A stretch of 64,000 bases of DNA from Allosphingosinicella sp042666435 (GCF_042666435.1 NZ_JBHTDC010000002.1:248001-312000); one strand, 5' to 3'; shown: positions 1-8,804, counted from the stretch's first letter. The notes: generated by a model not told the origin, from the sequence alone. Program-made: numbers and translations.

Positions 1-348
1 CGCCCGTTCGGCGTCCGCCGCTTCGATCCCCGCCGCGTGGAGAGCCTGGCCCACCCGTCGCTCCCCATAGCCTCTTCGCTGGAGCGACGCCGTCCTCGCC
101 ACCGCGAATGCGCCATCATCGACATAGCCGAGGCTGGAGAAGCGCTCCACGAGCGGCTCAATCGCCGGCTCCCCTTCCCCTTCCCATCCCCGCTCGCGCA
201 GCTTGCGGGCGAGATAGGAACGGAGCTTCGCCCTGGTCGTGGCGTAGCGGCCCACATAGAAAAGGGCGATCCGCTCCAGCGAACCCCCGTCGAGCGGAGG
301 ACGGGGCTTTTTGTGTCGTTCCGCGTTCACGCGCCTTGATTGTGCCAT
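1..348 (-). CDS. recX: RecX family regulatory protein, 3' end cut by window edge
   Basis: The frame starts at an ATG complementary to 346-348 and stays open to base 1, giving the first 116 residues. After a short basic N-terminus it reads PPLDGGSLERIALFYVGRYA, then TRAKLRSYLARKLRERGW and SSLGYVDDGAFAVARTASL. This is the RecX three-helix-repeat pattern as seen in sphingomonads. RecX proteins bind RecA and modulate its filament and ATPase activity. The gene is normally about 150-190 codons, so the C-terminal part lies outside the window. It diverges from the acyl-AMP ligase gene across about 100 bp. No recA is visible here. Confidence 0.8.
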   Translation of the reverse strand, partial: MAQSRRVNAERHKKPRPPLDGGSLERIALFYVGRYATTRAKLRSYLARKLRERGWEGEGEPAIEPLVERFSSLGYVDDGAFAVARTASLQRRGYGERRVGQALHAAGIEAADAERA

Positions 349-447
349 AGTCGAGCCAGAATATGAACGCGCCTTGTGCCGTAAGGCGGAGCCGAGACCC
401 AGAGAGCTCCCCCTCCGGACGCTCGAAAATTAAGGATTCCGCCAGCA

Positions 448-2223
448 GTGCTCCATCAAGGTGAAGCCACGCACCCAAAGCCCGCCTCCGGCAACCTGCT
501 CGTCCCCACCCCCACTTCGGACGATTTGCCGCGCCGTTTCTCGGACTTCGAGACGCTTGGCGAGGCGCTGGACTATGCCGCGCAAGGCGTCAGGGGTCTC
601 AATTTTCATGATCCCCGCGGGACGCTGGCTTTGGTCTATCCGTTCAGCGAGCTGCGCCGCGACGCGCTTGCCGCCGCCTATCGCCTGATCGCGAGCGGCG
701 TGAAGCCCGGGGATCGCATCGCACTGATCGCCGAGACGGGCCCCGAATTCGCGTCGCTCTTCTTCGGAGTCATTTATGCCGGCGCCTGGCCGGTCCCGCT
801 GCCGCTGCCGACCTCGTTCGGTGGCAAGGACTCCTACATCGATCAATTGAGCGTCCAGCTCAAAAGCGCGGATCCGACATTGCTCTTCTATCCGGCCGAA
901 CTGGCGGGAATGGCGGACGCCGCGGCCGCCGCCGCCGGAGTCGGGGGGATCGACTGGGACAGCTTCGCGACCCGCGACGGTCCCCGGGCGGCGCTCCCGA
1001 AGGCGGTTCCGGACGACATCGCCTATCTCCAATATTCGAGCGGCTCGACGCGCTTCCCGCACGGCGTCGCGGTGACGCACCGGGCTTTGCTCAACAATCT
1101 CGCCGCCCACGCGCACGGCATGCGCGTCAACGGCACCGATCGCTGCGTCTCCTGGCTGCCCTGGTATCACGACATGGGCCTCGTCGGCTGCTTCCTGTCG
1201 CCGGTCGCCAACCAGGTTTCGACCGACTATCTGCGGACCGAGGATTTCGCGCGCCGCCCGCTGGCCTGGCTCGACCTCATCAGCCGCAACGAGGGCACGA
1301 CGCTCAGTTACTCGCCGACCTTCGGCTACGACATCTGCGCGCGCCGCATCGGCAGCCAGACCAAGGTTTCCGAGCGACTCGACCTGTCGCGCTGGCGGGT
1401 CGCGGGCAACGGCGCCGACATGATCCGGCCGGATGTGATGCAGGCCTTCGTCGATGCCTTCGCCGACGCCGGTTTCGACGCGCGGAGCTTCCTGCCCAGC
1501 TACGGCCTCGCCGAGGCGACGCTCGCCGTCTCGATCATGCCGCCCGGTGAAGGCATCGTCGTCGAGCTCGTTGAGGAGACGTTGCTCGCCGGCGGCGGCG
1601 CCGCGCAACGCGACCGGCCGCAGCGCTACCGCGCCATCGTCAATTGCGGCAAGCCGGTCAGGGACATGGAGATCGCGATACGGGACGAGGAAGGCGGCGA
1701 CCTTCCCGAACGGGCGATCGGCAAGGTCCATGCCCGCGGCCCGTCGATCATGCACAGCTACTTCCGGGACGAGGAGGCGACCAGAGCATGCCTTTCGGAC
1801 GACGGTTGGCTCGACACCGGCGACATGGGCTATCTCTCCGACGGCTACATCTACATCGTCGGCCGCGCCAAGGACATGATCATCATCAACGGCAAGAATC
1901 ACTGGCCCCAGGACATAGAATGGGCGGTGGAGCAATTGCCGGGGTTCAAGGCCGGAGACATCGCCGCTTTCTCGATCACCACGCCCGGAGGCGAGGAAAC
2001 TCCGGCGGTGCTCGTCCAGTGCCGGACCTCCGACAGCGACGAGCGCGGCCGGCTGCGCGATGAAATCCGGGAGCGGGTGCGGGCGATCACCGGCATGCAC
2101 TGCGTCGTCGAACTGGTGCCCCCGCGGACGCTGCCCCGCACCAGCTCCGGCAAGCTGAGCCGCGCCAAGGCCCGCAATCTGTATCTTTCCGGCGAGATCC
2201 AGCCCTACGACATCGCCGCCTGA
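448..2223 (+). CDS. Fatty acyl-AMP ligase (FadD/FAAL-type adenylate-forming enzyme)
   Basis: A 591-residue adenylating enzyme of the ANL superfamily. The ATP-binding loop YLQYSSGSTRFPHG lies near residue 192, WLPWYHDMGLVG near 235, SYGLAEATLAVS near 350, DTGDMGYL near 455, RAKDMIIINGKNHWPQD near 473 and the C-terminal lysine motif SSGKLSRAK near 565. The WYHDMGL and NGKNHWPQDIE signatures are those of fatty acyl-AMP ligases. These make acyl-AMP for transfer to an acyl carrier protein rather than to CoA. The start is a GTG; no better in-frame start precedes the conserved FETLGEALDYAA segment. The ORF stands alone, with no PKS, ACP or serine palmitoyltransferase beside it, so its lipid product (sphingolipid or other) cannot be read from context. 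Confidence 0.82.
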   Translation: MLHQGEATHPKPASGNLLVPTPTSDDLPRRFSDFETLGEALDYAAQGVRGLNFHDPRGTLALVYPFSELRRDALAAAYRLIASGVKPGDRIALIAETGPEFASLFFGVIYAGAWPVPLPLPTSFGGKDSYIDQLSVQLKSADPTLLFYPAELAGMADAAAAAAGVGGIDWDSFATRDGPRAALPKAVPDDIAYLQYSSGSTRFPHGVAVTHRALLNNLAAHAHGMRVNGTDRCVSWLPWYHDMGLVGCFLSPVANQVSTDYLRTEDFARRPLAWLDLISRNEGTTLSYSPTFGYDICARRIGSQTKVSERLDLSRWRVAGNGADMIRPDVMQAFVDAFADAGFDARSFLPSYGLAEATLAVSIMPPGEGIVVELVEETLLAGGGAAQRDRPQRYRAIVNCGKPVRDMEIAIRDEEGGDLPERAIGKVHARGPSIMHSYFRDEEATRACLSDDGWLDTGDMGYLSDGYIYIVGRAKDMIIINGKNHWPQDIEWAVEQLPGFKAGDIAAFSITTPGGEETPAVLVQCRTSDSDERGRLRDEIRERVRAITGMHCVVELVPPRTLPRTSSGKLSRAKARNLYLSGEIQPYDIAA

Positions 2224-2280
2224 CGCGCGGCGACTAACGCTTCTCTAACGCTTGTGCGGCTATCCTCCCCGAGGAAAGCC

Positions 2281-4617
2281 ATGACCGACGTCACGCTGCC
2301 AAAACTCGATTGGCGGGTTGTTTTCAACCGCGCCTCCCCTCCCGGCCGCAAGGGGTGGGGACGCGTGCGCGCGGCCCAGCTTACCGACATGGGCCGGGCG
2401 GTCAGCGCGGCGGCCTGGGGCCAGGCGTTCAACGCGGTCCTGCTGATCTTCATCCTTGTCGACAGCGTCAGCGTCACCATGCTGGCTCTGTGGCTCCTCG
2501 CCTTGACCATGCTGATGATGCTGGCCTTCTCGTTCCTGAAGCGATTCCAGGGCCGCATGGTGCATTCGGTGTCGCGCCGGGCGATCGACCGCGCCGGCTA
2601 TCATAGCTGCATATTCGGCTTCCTGTGGGCGGTCCCCGCTCTCTACTTCTTCCCCTTCGCCAACCATCCCGAACAGCTTGCCATCTGCATCGTCACGGCG
2701 AGCATGATGGCCGGGGCGGCCTTCATCCTCTCCAACGTGCCGCCGGCGGCGGGCGGCTATGTCTGCGTGATGGGCGCCGCAGCCACCAGCATGCTGACGC
2801 GTACGGGCTGGCCGATCATCGCCGCGATCGGCCCGATCTACACGATCGGGCTGCTCGTCATCATCTACTCCAGCGGCCGCGCTTTCATGCAGCGCAAATG
2901 CGTCGAGCTGGCGCTGGAAGAGCGGTCGGAGACTGTCAGCCTGCTGCTGCGCGATTATGAGAGCAGTGATGCGGACTGGCTGTGGGAGATCAACCGCAAC
3001 TTCGTCTTCACCAGCGTTTCGGCGCGCTTCGCCCGCGCTATCGGCTATAGCAAAGCCGAGTTGGAGCGCATGTCGCTGCTCGATCTTCTCTCGCGGGGTA
3101 CCAAAAGCGACGCCGCGACGGATACGGCGTCCAGGACGCTCGCCGACCTCCTCGCGCGCCAGGCGCCGTTCAGCGAGATGACCGTGCCGATCAGGGGCAA
3201 TGGAGGCACCCGATGCATCGAGCTTGCCGCGCGGCCGCGTTACAACGGCCACGGCCGCTTCATCGGCTATCGCGGCGTCGGATCGGACGTCACCGAAGCC
3301 CGGCAGGCGGCGGACCGCATCGCCCACATGGCGCGCCACGATGCGCTCACCGGACTGCCGAACCGGACGCAGCTGCTGGAGGCGCTCGATCTGGCTTTGG
3401 CCCGCTCGCGCGATACGGGCGGCCTTTGCGCCATGGTGCTGATCGATCTCGACCGGTTCAAATCGGTCAACGATTCGCTCGGCCATGTCGCCGGCGACCA
3501 TCTGTTGCGCCAGGTTCCCTCTCGTTTCGACCCGATACTCACGCGCGAGATGACGGTTGGCCGCCTCGGCGGCGACGAATTCGCGCTCGTCATACCCGAT
3601 GCCCCCGATGTCGCGGCCCTCGAGCGGATCTGCCTCGACATGATCGAAGGGCTGCAACAACCGTTCATCTATCGCGACCAGCATCTGTTCGTCGGCGCCA
3701 GCATCGGTATCGCGCTCGGCCTCAGGGACGGCGATTCCGTGGAGGAACTCATCCGCAACGCGGACCTCGCTTTGTACCGGGCCAAGGACCAGGGCGGAAA
3801 CGACATCTGCTTCTACGAGCCGTCGCTCCACGCGCAGGCGGAAGAGCGGCGCCGGATCGAGCTGGCGCTGCGCACGGCGCTCGACGACGAGGAGTTCAGA
3901 CTCCTCTATCAGCCGGTGGTCGATTCCGGCACGTCGAGGATCAAGAGCTTCGAGGCGCTGCTGCGCTGGCGCAATCCGGAGCTCGGCGATCTGTCGCCGA
4001 TGAAGTTCATCCCCATCGCCGAGGAAACCGGCCTCATTGGCGCGATCGGCGAGTGGGTGTTGAGGACCGCCTGCAGCGCGGCCGCTCATTGGTCCGGTAA
4101 CGTCGCGGTCGCGGTCAACATCTCGCCGCTCCAGCTTCAGGAGCCGGGCTTCGTGCCCATGCTGATGTCGGCGCTGTCGGACAGCGGCCTTGATCCGCGC
4201 CGGCTCGAGCTGGAGATCACGGAGACCGTGTTCCTCCACATCACGCCGCGGACGCAGGAGGTTCTGCGCCAGATCCACGGGCTGGGCGTAGGCCTGGCCA
4301 TCGACGATTTCGGAACCGGCTATTCGTCGCTCGGTTATCTGCGCGACATCCGCTTCGACACGATCAAGATCGACCGCAGCTTCATCCAGTCGGTACGCGC
4401 CGACGATCCGGAGAGCGGCGCGATCGTCAAAGCCGTGGTCGCGCTCGCCGGCAGCCTCGGCATGAAGACGGTCGCAGAAGGGGTCGAGACGGCCGAGCAG
4501 CTGGCGCTGGTCCGCGAACTCGGCTGCGACCGCATCCAGGGCTTCATCTTCTCGGACGCCGTGCCTGGATCGGCGGTCAAGACGCTGCTGAGCCAGGCCG
4601 TCCTCCGCGCCGCATGA
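2281..4617 (+). CDS. Membrane-anchored PAS-GGDEF-EAL cyclic-di-GMP signalling protein
   Basis: I chose the ATG at 2281 because GAGGAA lies six bases upstream; an in-frame upstream start at 2254 has no such site. The 778-residue product has about five to six hydrophobic segments (roughly residues 35-205), a PAS-like domain (about 225-340), a GGDEF domain with LTGLPNR near 355 and an intact GGDEF motif near 430, and an EAL domain with EALLRW near 556 and DDFGTGYSSLGYL near 674. Both catalytic signatures look complete, so synthesis and hydrolysis of c-di-GMP are both possible. It lies about 60 bp after the acyl-AMP ligase, whether or not co-transcribed. The signal it senses is unknown. Confidence 0.88.
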   Translation: MTDVTLPKLDWRVVFNRASPPGRKGWGRVRAAQLTDMGRAVSAAAWGQAFNAVLLIFILVDSVSVTMLALWLLALTMLMMLAFSFLKRFQGRMVHSVSRRAIDRAGYHSCIFGFLWAVPALYFFPFANHPEQLAICIVTASMMAGAAFILSNVPPAAGGYVCVMGAAATSMLTRTGWPIIAAIGPIYTIGLLVIIYSSGRAFMQRKCVELALEERSETVSLLLRDYESSDADWLWEINRNFVFTSVSARFARAIGYSKAELERMSLLDLLSRGTKSDAATDTASRTLADLLARQAPFSEMTVPIRGNGGTRCIELAARPRYNGHGRFIGYRGVGSDVTEARQAADRIAHMARHDALTGLPNRTQLLEALDLALARSRDTGGLCAMVLIDLDRFKSVNDSLGHVAGDHLLRQVPSRFDPILTREMTVGRLGGDEFALVIPDAPDVAALERICLDMIEGLQQPFIYRDQHLFVGASIGIALGLRDGDSVEELIRNADLALYRAKDQGGNDICFYEPSLHAQAEERRRIELALRTALDDEEFRLLYQPVVDSGTSRIKSFEALLRWRNPELGDLSPMKFIPIAEETGLIGAIGEWVLRTACSAAAHWSGNVAVAVNISPLQLQEPGFVPMLMSALSDSGLDPRRLELEITETVFLHITPRTQEVLRQIHGLGVGLAIDDFGTGYSSLGYLRDIRFDTIKIDRSFIQSVRADDPESGAIVKAVVALAGSLGMKTVAEGVETAEQLALVRELGCDRIQGFIFSDAVPGSAVKTLLSQAVLRAA

Positions 4618-4690
4618 CGCCACAAGCGAGGAGCGCCATCGCCCCTTGCGCTCCCTCCGGCTCCCGGGTAATGGGCGGGCCTCCGGCTCT

Positions 4691-4766
4691 AGGAGTGTAG
4701 CTCAGCTGGTAGAGCATCGGTCTCCAAAACCGAGGGCCGTGGGTTCGAGTCCCTCCACTCCTGCCA
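4691..4766 (+). tRNA. tRNA-Trp (anticodon CCA)
   Basis: The 76-nt cloverleaf has acceptor arms AGGAGTG and CACTCCT, discriminator G and an encoded CCA end. The D-arm is GCTCAGCTGGTAGAGC and the T-arm contains GGTTCGAGTCC. The anticodon loop CTCCAAA puts CCA at 4724-4726, which specifies tryptophan. It sits directly upstream of secE and nusG, the usual position of tRNA-Trp in proteobacteria. Confidence 0.97.
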
Positions 4767-4903
4767 GCTTCGCGTTCGGTGAACCTGGGTAAGAAAGCCC
4801 AGGCTTTCGGGGGCCGGAGGAACATTCAAGGTCGAGGCGGCTCCGGAAGCCCGGGTGGCGGCCTCTGGCCTCTTTTGTGTTGTTGAGCGAAGGCAGGATG
4901 CAC

Positions 4904-5101
4904 GTGGCGAGAGTCAATCCCGGCGAATTCTTCCGGCAGGTCCGCGCCGAGACCGCCAAGGTCGTCTGGCCGACCCGCAAGGAAACCGTGACCACCGCCA
5001 TCATGGTGGTGATCATGACCACCCTGCTCGGCCTGTTCTTCTTCGCCGTCGATTCCGGCTTCAGCGCGGCCGTCAAGGCGCTGCTCGGCCTGCTCAGTTA
5101 A
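4904..5101 (+). CDS. secE: Preprotein translocase subunit SecE
   Basis: A 65-residue protein with the SecE core FFRQVRAETAKVVWPTRKET followed by one transmembrane helix (IMVVIMTTLLGLFFFAVDSG). The WPTRKE motif precedes the helix that clamps SecY. I chose the GTG at 4904 because AGGCAGG lies six bases upstream and the N-terminus MARVNPGEF resembles alphaproteobacterial SecE. An in-frame ATG at 4898 would add two residues. It sits between tRNA-Trp and nusG, the expected context. Confidence 0.92.
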   Translation: MARVNPGEFFRQVRAETAKVVWPTRKETVTTAIMVVIMTTLLGLFFFAVDSGFSAAVKALLGLLS

Positions 5102-5117
5102 GGATCACAAGACGATC

Positions 5118-5657
5118 ATGTCCCGCTGGTACATCATTCACGCTTATTCGGGCTTCGAGAACAAGGTCCGCGATTCGATCCTGTCGGAGGCGAAACGGCT
5201 GGGCCTGGAGCCTCTGGTCGAGGCGGTCGAGGTGCCGACGGAGAAGGTGACCGAGGTCCGCCGCGGCAAGAAGGTGACCAGCGACCGCAAATTCTTCCCC
5301 GGCTACGTGCTCGCCAAGCTCGCGATGAACGACGACGTCTACCACTTGGTCAAGAACACCCCCAAGGTGACCGGCTTCCTCGGCAGCATGGGCAAGCCCC
5401 AGGCGATCAGCGAGGCCGAGGCCGCGCGCATCCTCAGCACCAAGGAGGAAGCCGCCGCCGCCGCGCCCAAGACCAAGGTCTCGGTCGATTACGAGATCGG
5501 CGACAACGTCAAGGTGCTCGAGGGCCCGTTCGCGAGCTTCAACGGCATGGTCGAGGAACTGGATTTCGACCGCGGGCGGGTGAAGGTCGGCGTGAGCATC
5601 TTCGGCCGCGCGACGCCGGTCGAGCTCGAATTCGAGCAGGTCGAGCTCAGCAAGTAA
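5118..5657 (+). CDS. nusG: Transcription termination/antitermination factor NusG
   Basis: A 179-residue protein with an N-terminal NGN domain (WYIIHAYSGFENKVRDSI; FFPGYVLAKLAM) and a C-terminal KOW domain (NVKVLEGPFASFNGMVEELD; KVGVSIFGRATPVELEFEQV). NusG travels with RNA polymerase and links it to Rho, NusE and ribosomes. It follows secE by 16 bp. The last 73 bp of this gene recur in degraded form at 6378-6445, beyond the next gene. Confidence 0.96.
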   Translation: MSRWYIIHAYSGFENKVRDSILSEAKRLGLEPLVEAVEVPTEKVTEVRRGKKVTSDRKFFPGYVLAKLAMNDDVYHLVKNTPKVTGFLGSMGKPQAISEAEAARILSTKEEAAAAAPKTKVSVDYEIGDNVKVLEGPFASFNGMVEELDFDRGRVKVGVSIFGRATPVELEFEQVELSK

Positions 5658-5732
5658 TCGCGCCTTGGTGACGGTGTCGGCTCAGCGGCCGTACGCGCGG
5701 CGCCTCCCCCGCCCCAGGGCGCGCCGAATCCG

Positions 5733-6377
5733 ATGATCCGCCACGACCGGCGCGAGCAGACCCTCGCCGTTTGCCTGTCGGCGCTCGCCGGCTATGTCGA
5801 TGCGATCGCCTTCATCCAGCTCGGTGGCTTCTTCGTCTCCTTCATGAGCGGAAACTCGACGCGCCTCGGTGTCGGGCTCGCGGACAATGCGGGCGCCGCC
5901 GCTTTGGCCGGCGCGCTCATCGCCGCCTTCGTCGCCGGCGTCGCGACCGGTTCCGTCCTTGGCCATTTCGCGGGGCCGCGCCGGCGGACGACCGTACTCA
6001 TCCTCATCGCTGTCCTACTCGCTTTTGCCGCCGGCCTCGCGCTCGCCGGGGCCCCGATGGCCGCCGCCCTCGTGGCGGCGATCGCCATGGGCGCGGAGAA
6101 TGCGGTGTTCGAGCGGGAGGGCGAGGTCCGCATCGGCCTCACCTACATGACCGGCAGCCTCGTCAAGCTCGGCCAGGGCCTTGCCGGCGCCGTGCTCGGA
6201 AGGGAGCGAAACGGCTGGCTCTCCTATCTCATCCTGTGGGCCGGCTTTCTCGCCGGCGCCCTCGCCGGCGCCGCCGCATTCCCGCATTTCGGCTTCGGCG
6301 CCATCTGGGCCGGGGCGGCCGGAGCCTTCGCTTTGACGCCACTGGCGGCGCGAACGGAACGGATGGAGCGGATGTGA
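5733..6377 (+). CDS. DUF1275 (YoaK-like) membrane protein
   Basis: A 214-residue, strongly hydrophobic protein with about six membrane segments. It contains CLSALAGYVDAIAFIQLGGF, FVSFMSGNSTRLGVGL and LTYMTGSLVKLGQGLAGA, the signature pattern of DUF1275. Family members are inner-membrane proteins of unknown transport or signalling role. It sits between nusG and a degraded copy of the nusG tail, so it appears to have entered this locus by a recombination event at the nusG 3' end (inference). The very GC-rich codon use matches its neighbours. Confidence 0.85.
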   Translation: MIRHDRREQTLAVCLSALAGYVDAIAFIQLGGFFVSFMSGNSTRLGVGLADNAGAAALAGALIAAFVAGVATGSVLGHFAGPRRRTTVLILIAVLLAFAAGLALAGAPMAAALVAAIAMGAENAVFEREGEVRIGLTYMTGSLVKLGQGLAGAVLGRERNGWLSYLILWAGFLAGALAGAAAFPHFGFGAIWAGAAGAFALTPLAARTERMERM

Positions 6378-6445
6378 GGTCGGCGTGTCGATCTTCGGGC
6401 GGGCGACGCCGGTGGGGATTCGAGCAGGTCGCGCTGAGCTAGTGA
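6378..6445 (+). pseudogene. Decayed second copy of the nusG 3' end
   Basis: This 68-bp stretch aligns with the last 73 bp of nusG (5585-5657), with about nine mismatches and one 5-bp deletion. It still encodes VGVSIFGRATPV in one frame and, after the deletion, FEQVALS in another. Several mismatches are synonymous in the nusG frame (AGC/TCG serine, GGC/GGG glycine, CGC/CGG arginine, CTC/CTG leucine). The final AAG has become TAG. The pattern suggests the end of a diverged nusG allele rather than a fresh duplication. Confidence 0.85.
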
Positions 6446-6454
6446 CGCGCTAGA

Positions 6455-6535
6455 GCGTCATCCCGGACTTGATCCGGGATCTCGTTGTCCCCTCTTGAGG
6501 AGGAAGCGAGATTCCAGCTTTCGCTGGAATGACGC
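6455..6535. repeat. Intergenic palindromic repeat
   Basis: Two hairpins, GTCATCCCGGACTTGATCC with its inverse, and ATTCCAGCTTTCGCTGGAAT followed by GAC. The outer ends GCGTCA and TGACGC are complementary. It belongs to the family of dispersed palindromes that recurs through the window. Confidence 0.75.
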
Positions 6536-6669
6536 AGATATTTCAAGCGAAGACGCGAAAGCGCGAGGGGCCGGGGCAGAAGCTCCTTTCTCTTGCTTCG
6601 GCTATCCCGGCGTAGAATAGCGGCCGCGACGCCGTTATGACTGATTGAAAGCCAAGCCGGCCCGTCTCG

Positions 6670-6960
6670 TCAGGCGGCCATCAAGCGCTCGATCCGCTCG
6701 ATCTCCGCCGAAAATTCGAAGCAGAGTTGCGCCGCCTCATCCTCCGGCAGCCAATTCGCCATCTGGGGGAAGACCACCTTGTGATATTTATGGGTGCGAA
6801 GGTCCCAAGGTGCCTCGTCCCGCGCCGCGCGGGCCATGGCCAGGATGCCGTTCAGCTCCTCCCGCACGCTCTGCGGATCGACGTGGGTAGGGTCGGGACG
6901 CGTATCCTCCAGCCCCAGGCCTAGCTGAGACGGTCCGAAATGGTCTGATTTGTCGGGCAT
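6670..6960 (-). CDS. Hypothetical protein, 96 aa
   Basis: I do not recognise this protein as a named family. It begins MPDKSDHFGPSQLGLGLED and has a helical, acidic C-terminal half containing WDLRTHKYHKVVFPQMANWL and EAAQLCFEFSAEIERIERL. The composition and frame look like a real cytosolic protein, and the start ATG is at 6958-6960. It lies on the minus strand in the accessory block between nusG and rplK and diverges from the restriction-modification remnant. Similar short proteins occur in sphingomonads as far as I recall, but I assign no function. Confidence 0.6.
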   Translation of the reverse strand: MPDKSDHFGPSQLGLGLEDTRPDPTHVDPQSVREELNGILAMARAARDEAPWDLRTHKYHKVVFPQMANWLPEDEAAQLCFEFSAEIERIERLMAA

Positions 6961-7075
6961 GTTGGCACTCGCCTACTCTGGCTCATCACGACAGTTGCGA
7001 CCGGGGTGGGGCGCATGCAACAGTCGCACGAGAGAAATATCGGGGTGGTTCTGTGGAGATGCTGTGGGGGATTGT

Positions 7076-8292
7076 GTGAGTAAATCGGTCCTCGCCGAGG
7101 CAATCTCCGCTTTTGGCTCAGCGGCGAAAGAAAAGCTGTCGAACCCCTCCGTGACCGGTCAGCCCGAGGACCAGCTCCGTGGCTAAAGCTCAAGGGAGAA
7201 CGCGACGAGACGAAGAAAGAGTTGCTCTTTCATCCGCAACTTCGGAAGGGAAAGGTAGCAGCACGCCACGTTCGCAAAATCGTCGAGCAGCACCTAGGGC
7301 GCTTTCAAACCCGACCGATTTCAATAATTGACGACAAGGGACCGCTTGTTGACCCAGTCCGCTACGGCTTTCGCTCTTTTGATCGACAGTGGCTTCCCCC
7401 CGATAACCGCCTGCTCAATGATCCACGGCCTGACCTCTGGCCGACACTCAGTGAAAAGCAGGTATTCATAACGGCGCTCAGTGAGACGAGTCCGAAAAAG
7501 GGGCCCGCTATCACGTTGACGAGCGCTATCCCCGATCAGGATCATTTTTCCGGTCGCGGAGGCCGTGTCTTCGCGCTCTGGAAAGACGCCGCCGCTATCG
7601 AAACCAATGTCTCCGCCAAGACCATCGCCGCGCTCACCCGCGCCTATGGCAGCGCGCCCGATCCGGTCGACATCTTCGCCTATGTCGCGGCCTTGGTCGC
7701 GCATCCTGCCTACACCGAAACTTTCAAGGCCGACCTGATCCGCCCCGGCCTGCGCGTGCCGTTGACCGCCGACAAGACATTGTTCGCCGAAGCCGCCGCG
7801 CTCGGCCGCGAGGTGATCTGGCTGATGAGCTTCGGCGAACGCATGAACGAGGGCCGCCCGCCGGGCGAGCCACGCCTCCCTCAGGATCGCCGGCCGATCT
7901 ATCCGAAGGAAGGCAAGATACCCGACACGCCCGAAGGCTTTCCCGACAGCCTCGACTATGATCCCGTCCTCAAGCGCCTCAAGGTCGGCACCGGCTACAT
8001 CGACAATGTGCCGCAGGCGGTTTGGGACTACGAGGTTTCGGGCAAGAATGTTCTTCGCCAGTGGTTCAGCTATCGTAGGAAGAATCGCGAGCGCCCGCAG
8101 ATCGGGGACCGGCGCCCGCCCTCCCCGCTCGGCGACATCCAGCCGGACCGCTGGCTGCCGGAATATACGAGCGAGCTAATCAACGTCCTCAACGTGCTGG
8201 CGATGCTCGTGGAGCTTGAGCCGAGGCAGGCGGATTTGCTGAAGCGGATCGTGGAGGGGCCGCTGATTCCTGCGGTGAAAGTATCGTCATGA
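7076..8292 (+). pseudogene. Internally deleted type ISP restriction-modification enzyme
   Basis: Two pieces of one large gene are abutted. The first (GTG at 7076, stop at 7186) reads AEAISAFGSAAKEKL and ends GQPEDQLRG, the N-terminus typical of type ISP enzymes. The second, in another frame from about 7177 to the stop at 8292, reads ELLFHPQLRKGKVAARHVRK, PVRYGFRSFDRQWLPPDNRL, ITALSETSPKKGPAITLTS and IPDQDHFSGRGGRVFALW, the C-terminal specificity region. Full enzymes are roughly 1000-1600 residues, so most of the coupler, nuclease/helicase and methyltransferase parts are gone. The junction lies near 7180. The first 500 bp has lower GC and less biased codon use than its surroundings, suggesting transfer. 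A residual protein could start at a TTG at 7222. Confidence 0.8.
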
Positions 8293-8729
8293 ATGGGCCT
8301 TTCGCCGATGTCTGCGATACGCAACTCCATCGCGCCGTCCGGGCCTATTCGAGAGCGCGGCTGTTGAAGGTGGCGCGACTGGCCAAGCACCGGATGCAGC
8401 GCTGGCCTGCATCAGGAATTTTTGGTGGCGATGAACACGAGCGGCTTTGGCACGAATATCGATACGAGGTCGAGAACGGCCCTACGCCAATGCTCGAAAG
8501 CGCCTGGGAGAAAACGATACATGATTTCGTCGGCGGGGCGCTCTTGGCGCTCACCCCGGATGAGGCTATCCTTTGCTCAATCGGCGCCAGCTGGGATATG
8601 GATGACGATGAAGCCGATCTGGCGAACGAACCCGCGATCTTTGGCGGTGCACTGAAGAATGTGGTTAGCGCGATATTGCACGAGATGGCCGACAGGGAGA
8701 ATTTCGGCGGCGGGGCTGCGGGGCTCTGA
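8289..8729 (+). CDS. Hypothetical protein overlapping the RM remnant
   Basis: A 146-residue protein whose ATG overlaps the stop of the type ISP remnant (ATGA). It is basic at the N-terminus (LHRAVRAYSRARLLKVARLAKHR) and acidic toward the C-terminus (SWDMDDDEADLANEP). No membrane segment or known motif is visible. The coupling to the specificity fragment suggests it travelled with the restriction system as an accessory gene. I do not recognise its family. Confidence 0.6.
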   Translation: MNGPFADVCDTQLHRAVRAYSRARLLKVARLAKHRMQRWPASGIFGGDEHERLWHEYRYEVENGPTPMLESAWEKTIHDFVGGALLALTPDEAILCSIGASWDMDDDEADLANEPAIFGGALKNVVSAILHEMADRENFGGGAAGL

Positions 8730-8804
8730 ATGTCCAGCACCGCGTCCGCCTGTCGGAAGGCGAGGCGGACCTTGGCTCACGAGGGAAGGTGCGCCCCGCT
8801 ATCA

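Noticed and set aside
430..2100. Long open frame on the minus strand opposite the acyl-AMP ligase
   Set aside because: It is a shadow produced by high-GC codon bias; the translation has no recognisable motif and is Arg/Ala/Gly/Asp-rich, whereas the plus-strand frame has all ANL motifs.
2260..4623. 787-codon open frame on the minus strand, exactly opposite the first GGDEF-EAL gene
   Set aside because: Same-length antisense frame caused by third-position GC. The real protein is the plus-strand PAS-GGDEF-EAL.
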